NCBI GenBank assembly: GCA_015222915.1
Contig: JADFWE010000331.1
Coordinates: 1 to 16,953 of the forward strand
Reading direction: 5' to 3'
Source of the DNA: Pseudomonadota bacterium
Lineage (GTDB): Bacteria > Pseudomonadota > Gammaproteobacteria > SZUA-229
DNA length: 16,953 bases
A program made the translations under genes and the position numbers. Within the stretch, counting starts at the first letter, position 1, and every line of letters begins with the position of its first letter. The notes below the pieces were generated by a model. It made no database searches. It was given only the letters and a program-made list of their open reading frames with translations, and had not been told where the DNA came from. This document shows positions 16,801 to 16,953 of the stretch, one piece after another.

Positions 16801-16953
16801 GCGGGTTATCGGTTTGAAATCAAACAGCAGGGCAGCGCGGTAAATGTCTTTTTTAGTTAGCACCTGGCCGTCGATGCTGGCGATGACTTCCTGGCTGGAC
16901 AGACTTTCATCTTCATCAAGAACGCTGCTGATGTCACTTTCATTGATGCGTCC
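13867..16953 (-). CDS. dabA: DabA, DUF2309 beta-carbonic-anhydrase-like subunit (5' end beyond the window)
   Basis: DabA is the cytoplasmic, zinc-dependent partner of DabB. Together they convert CO2 to bicarbonate in an energy-coupled way and accumulate dissolved inorganic carbon. The zinc site is complete: [12 protein letters not shown] gives Cys (15475-15477) and Asp (15469-15471); [22 protein letters not shown] gives His (14905-14907) and, 15 residues on, Cys. The His-to-Cys spacing equals that reported for Halothiobacillus DabA (H524, C539). At least 1,028 residues are encoded. The frame is open to the window edge. The residues before the GTG at 16863 ([12 protein letters not shown]) match the 'GRI...DL...L' segment that follows the conserved N-terminus in this family. 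The GTG is therefore internal and the true start lies to the right. The gene overlaps dabB by 8 nt. Confidence 0.93.
   Translation of the reverse strand, partial: [1028 protein letters not shown]
13884..13888 (-). promoter_or_regulatory. Shine-Dalgarno fixing the dabB start at 13874
   Basis: GGAGG in the minus-strand sense, within the end of dabA, 9 nt before the overlapping ATG. It decides against the in-frame ATG at 13898. Confidence 0.8.

Noticed and set aside
1..16953. CRISPR array, tRNA, rRNA, insertion sequence or prophage
   Set aside because: No regularly spaced repeats, cloverleaf-like segments, transposase or phage proteins were seen on either strand.

Overview
The window looks like a chromosomal segment from a gammaproteobacterium, probably a chemolithoautotroph with an inorganic-carbon-concentrating system. 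GC is moderate (around 50% by eye). The lineage is inferred from gene content and protein style; there is no rRNA or marker gene here to settle it.

Left part (1-4842). The first ~105 bases are an intergenic repeat: a perfect 14-bp hairpin flanked by CTCTGCG-type motifs in inverted orientation. Next comes an SLC13/DASS-type anion transporter with two RCK_C (TrkA_C) domains (minus strand). A 429-bp divergent control region rich in small palindromes separates it from a SulP anion transporter with a C-terminal STAS domain (plus strand, TTG start). A strong bidirectional terminator separates SulP from a convergent small SpoIIAA-like/STAS-fold protein.

Middle part (4983-9065). A two-gene minus-strand operon encodes an outer-membrane-type lipoprotein with a CARDB-like domain (start corrected to 8989) and, 5 nt later, an exported or membrane-anchored protein with an N-terminal beta-rich domain and C-terminal HEAT-like helices. 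The second protein resembles, motif by motif, the lipid-binding N-terminal module of animal vitellogenin/MTP-type large lipid transfer proteins. This is the least expected content of the window. A sigma70-type promoter overlapped by a Fur-like box lies upstream of the lipoprotein.

Right part (9306-16953). Four tightly coupled minus-strand genes form an expanded DAB (DabAB, dissolved-inorganic-carbon accumulating) locus. dabA (DUF2309) carries the Cys-x-Asp...His-x14-Cys zinc site of the beta-carbonic-anhydrase-like family and runs off the right edge, so its start is not in the window. dabB is a NuoL-like subunit that appears to lack the TM12-14 segment. Two NuoM-like subunits follow. One keeps all four canonical proton-path residues; the other has lost both glutamates and one lysine. 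In the basic two-gene system, DabA hydrates CO2 to bicarbonate, driven by ion flow through DabB; here two more antiporter-like subunits seem to be added. SulP and SLC13 could bring in bicarbonate, sulfate or dicarboxylates, but nothing in the sequence fixes their substrate.
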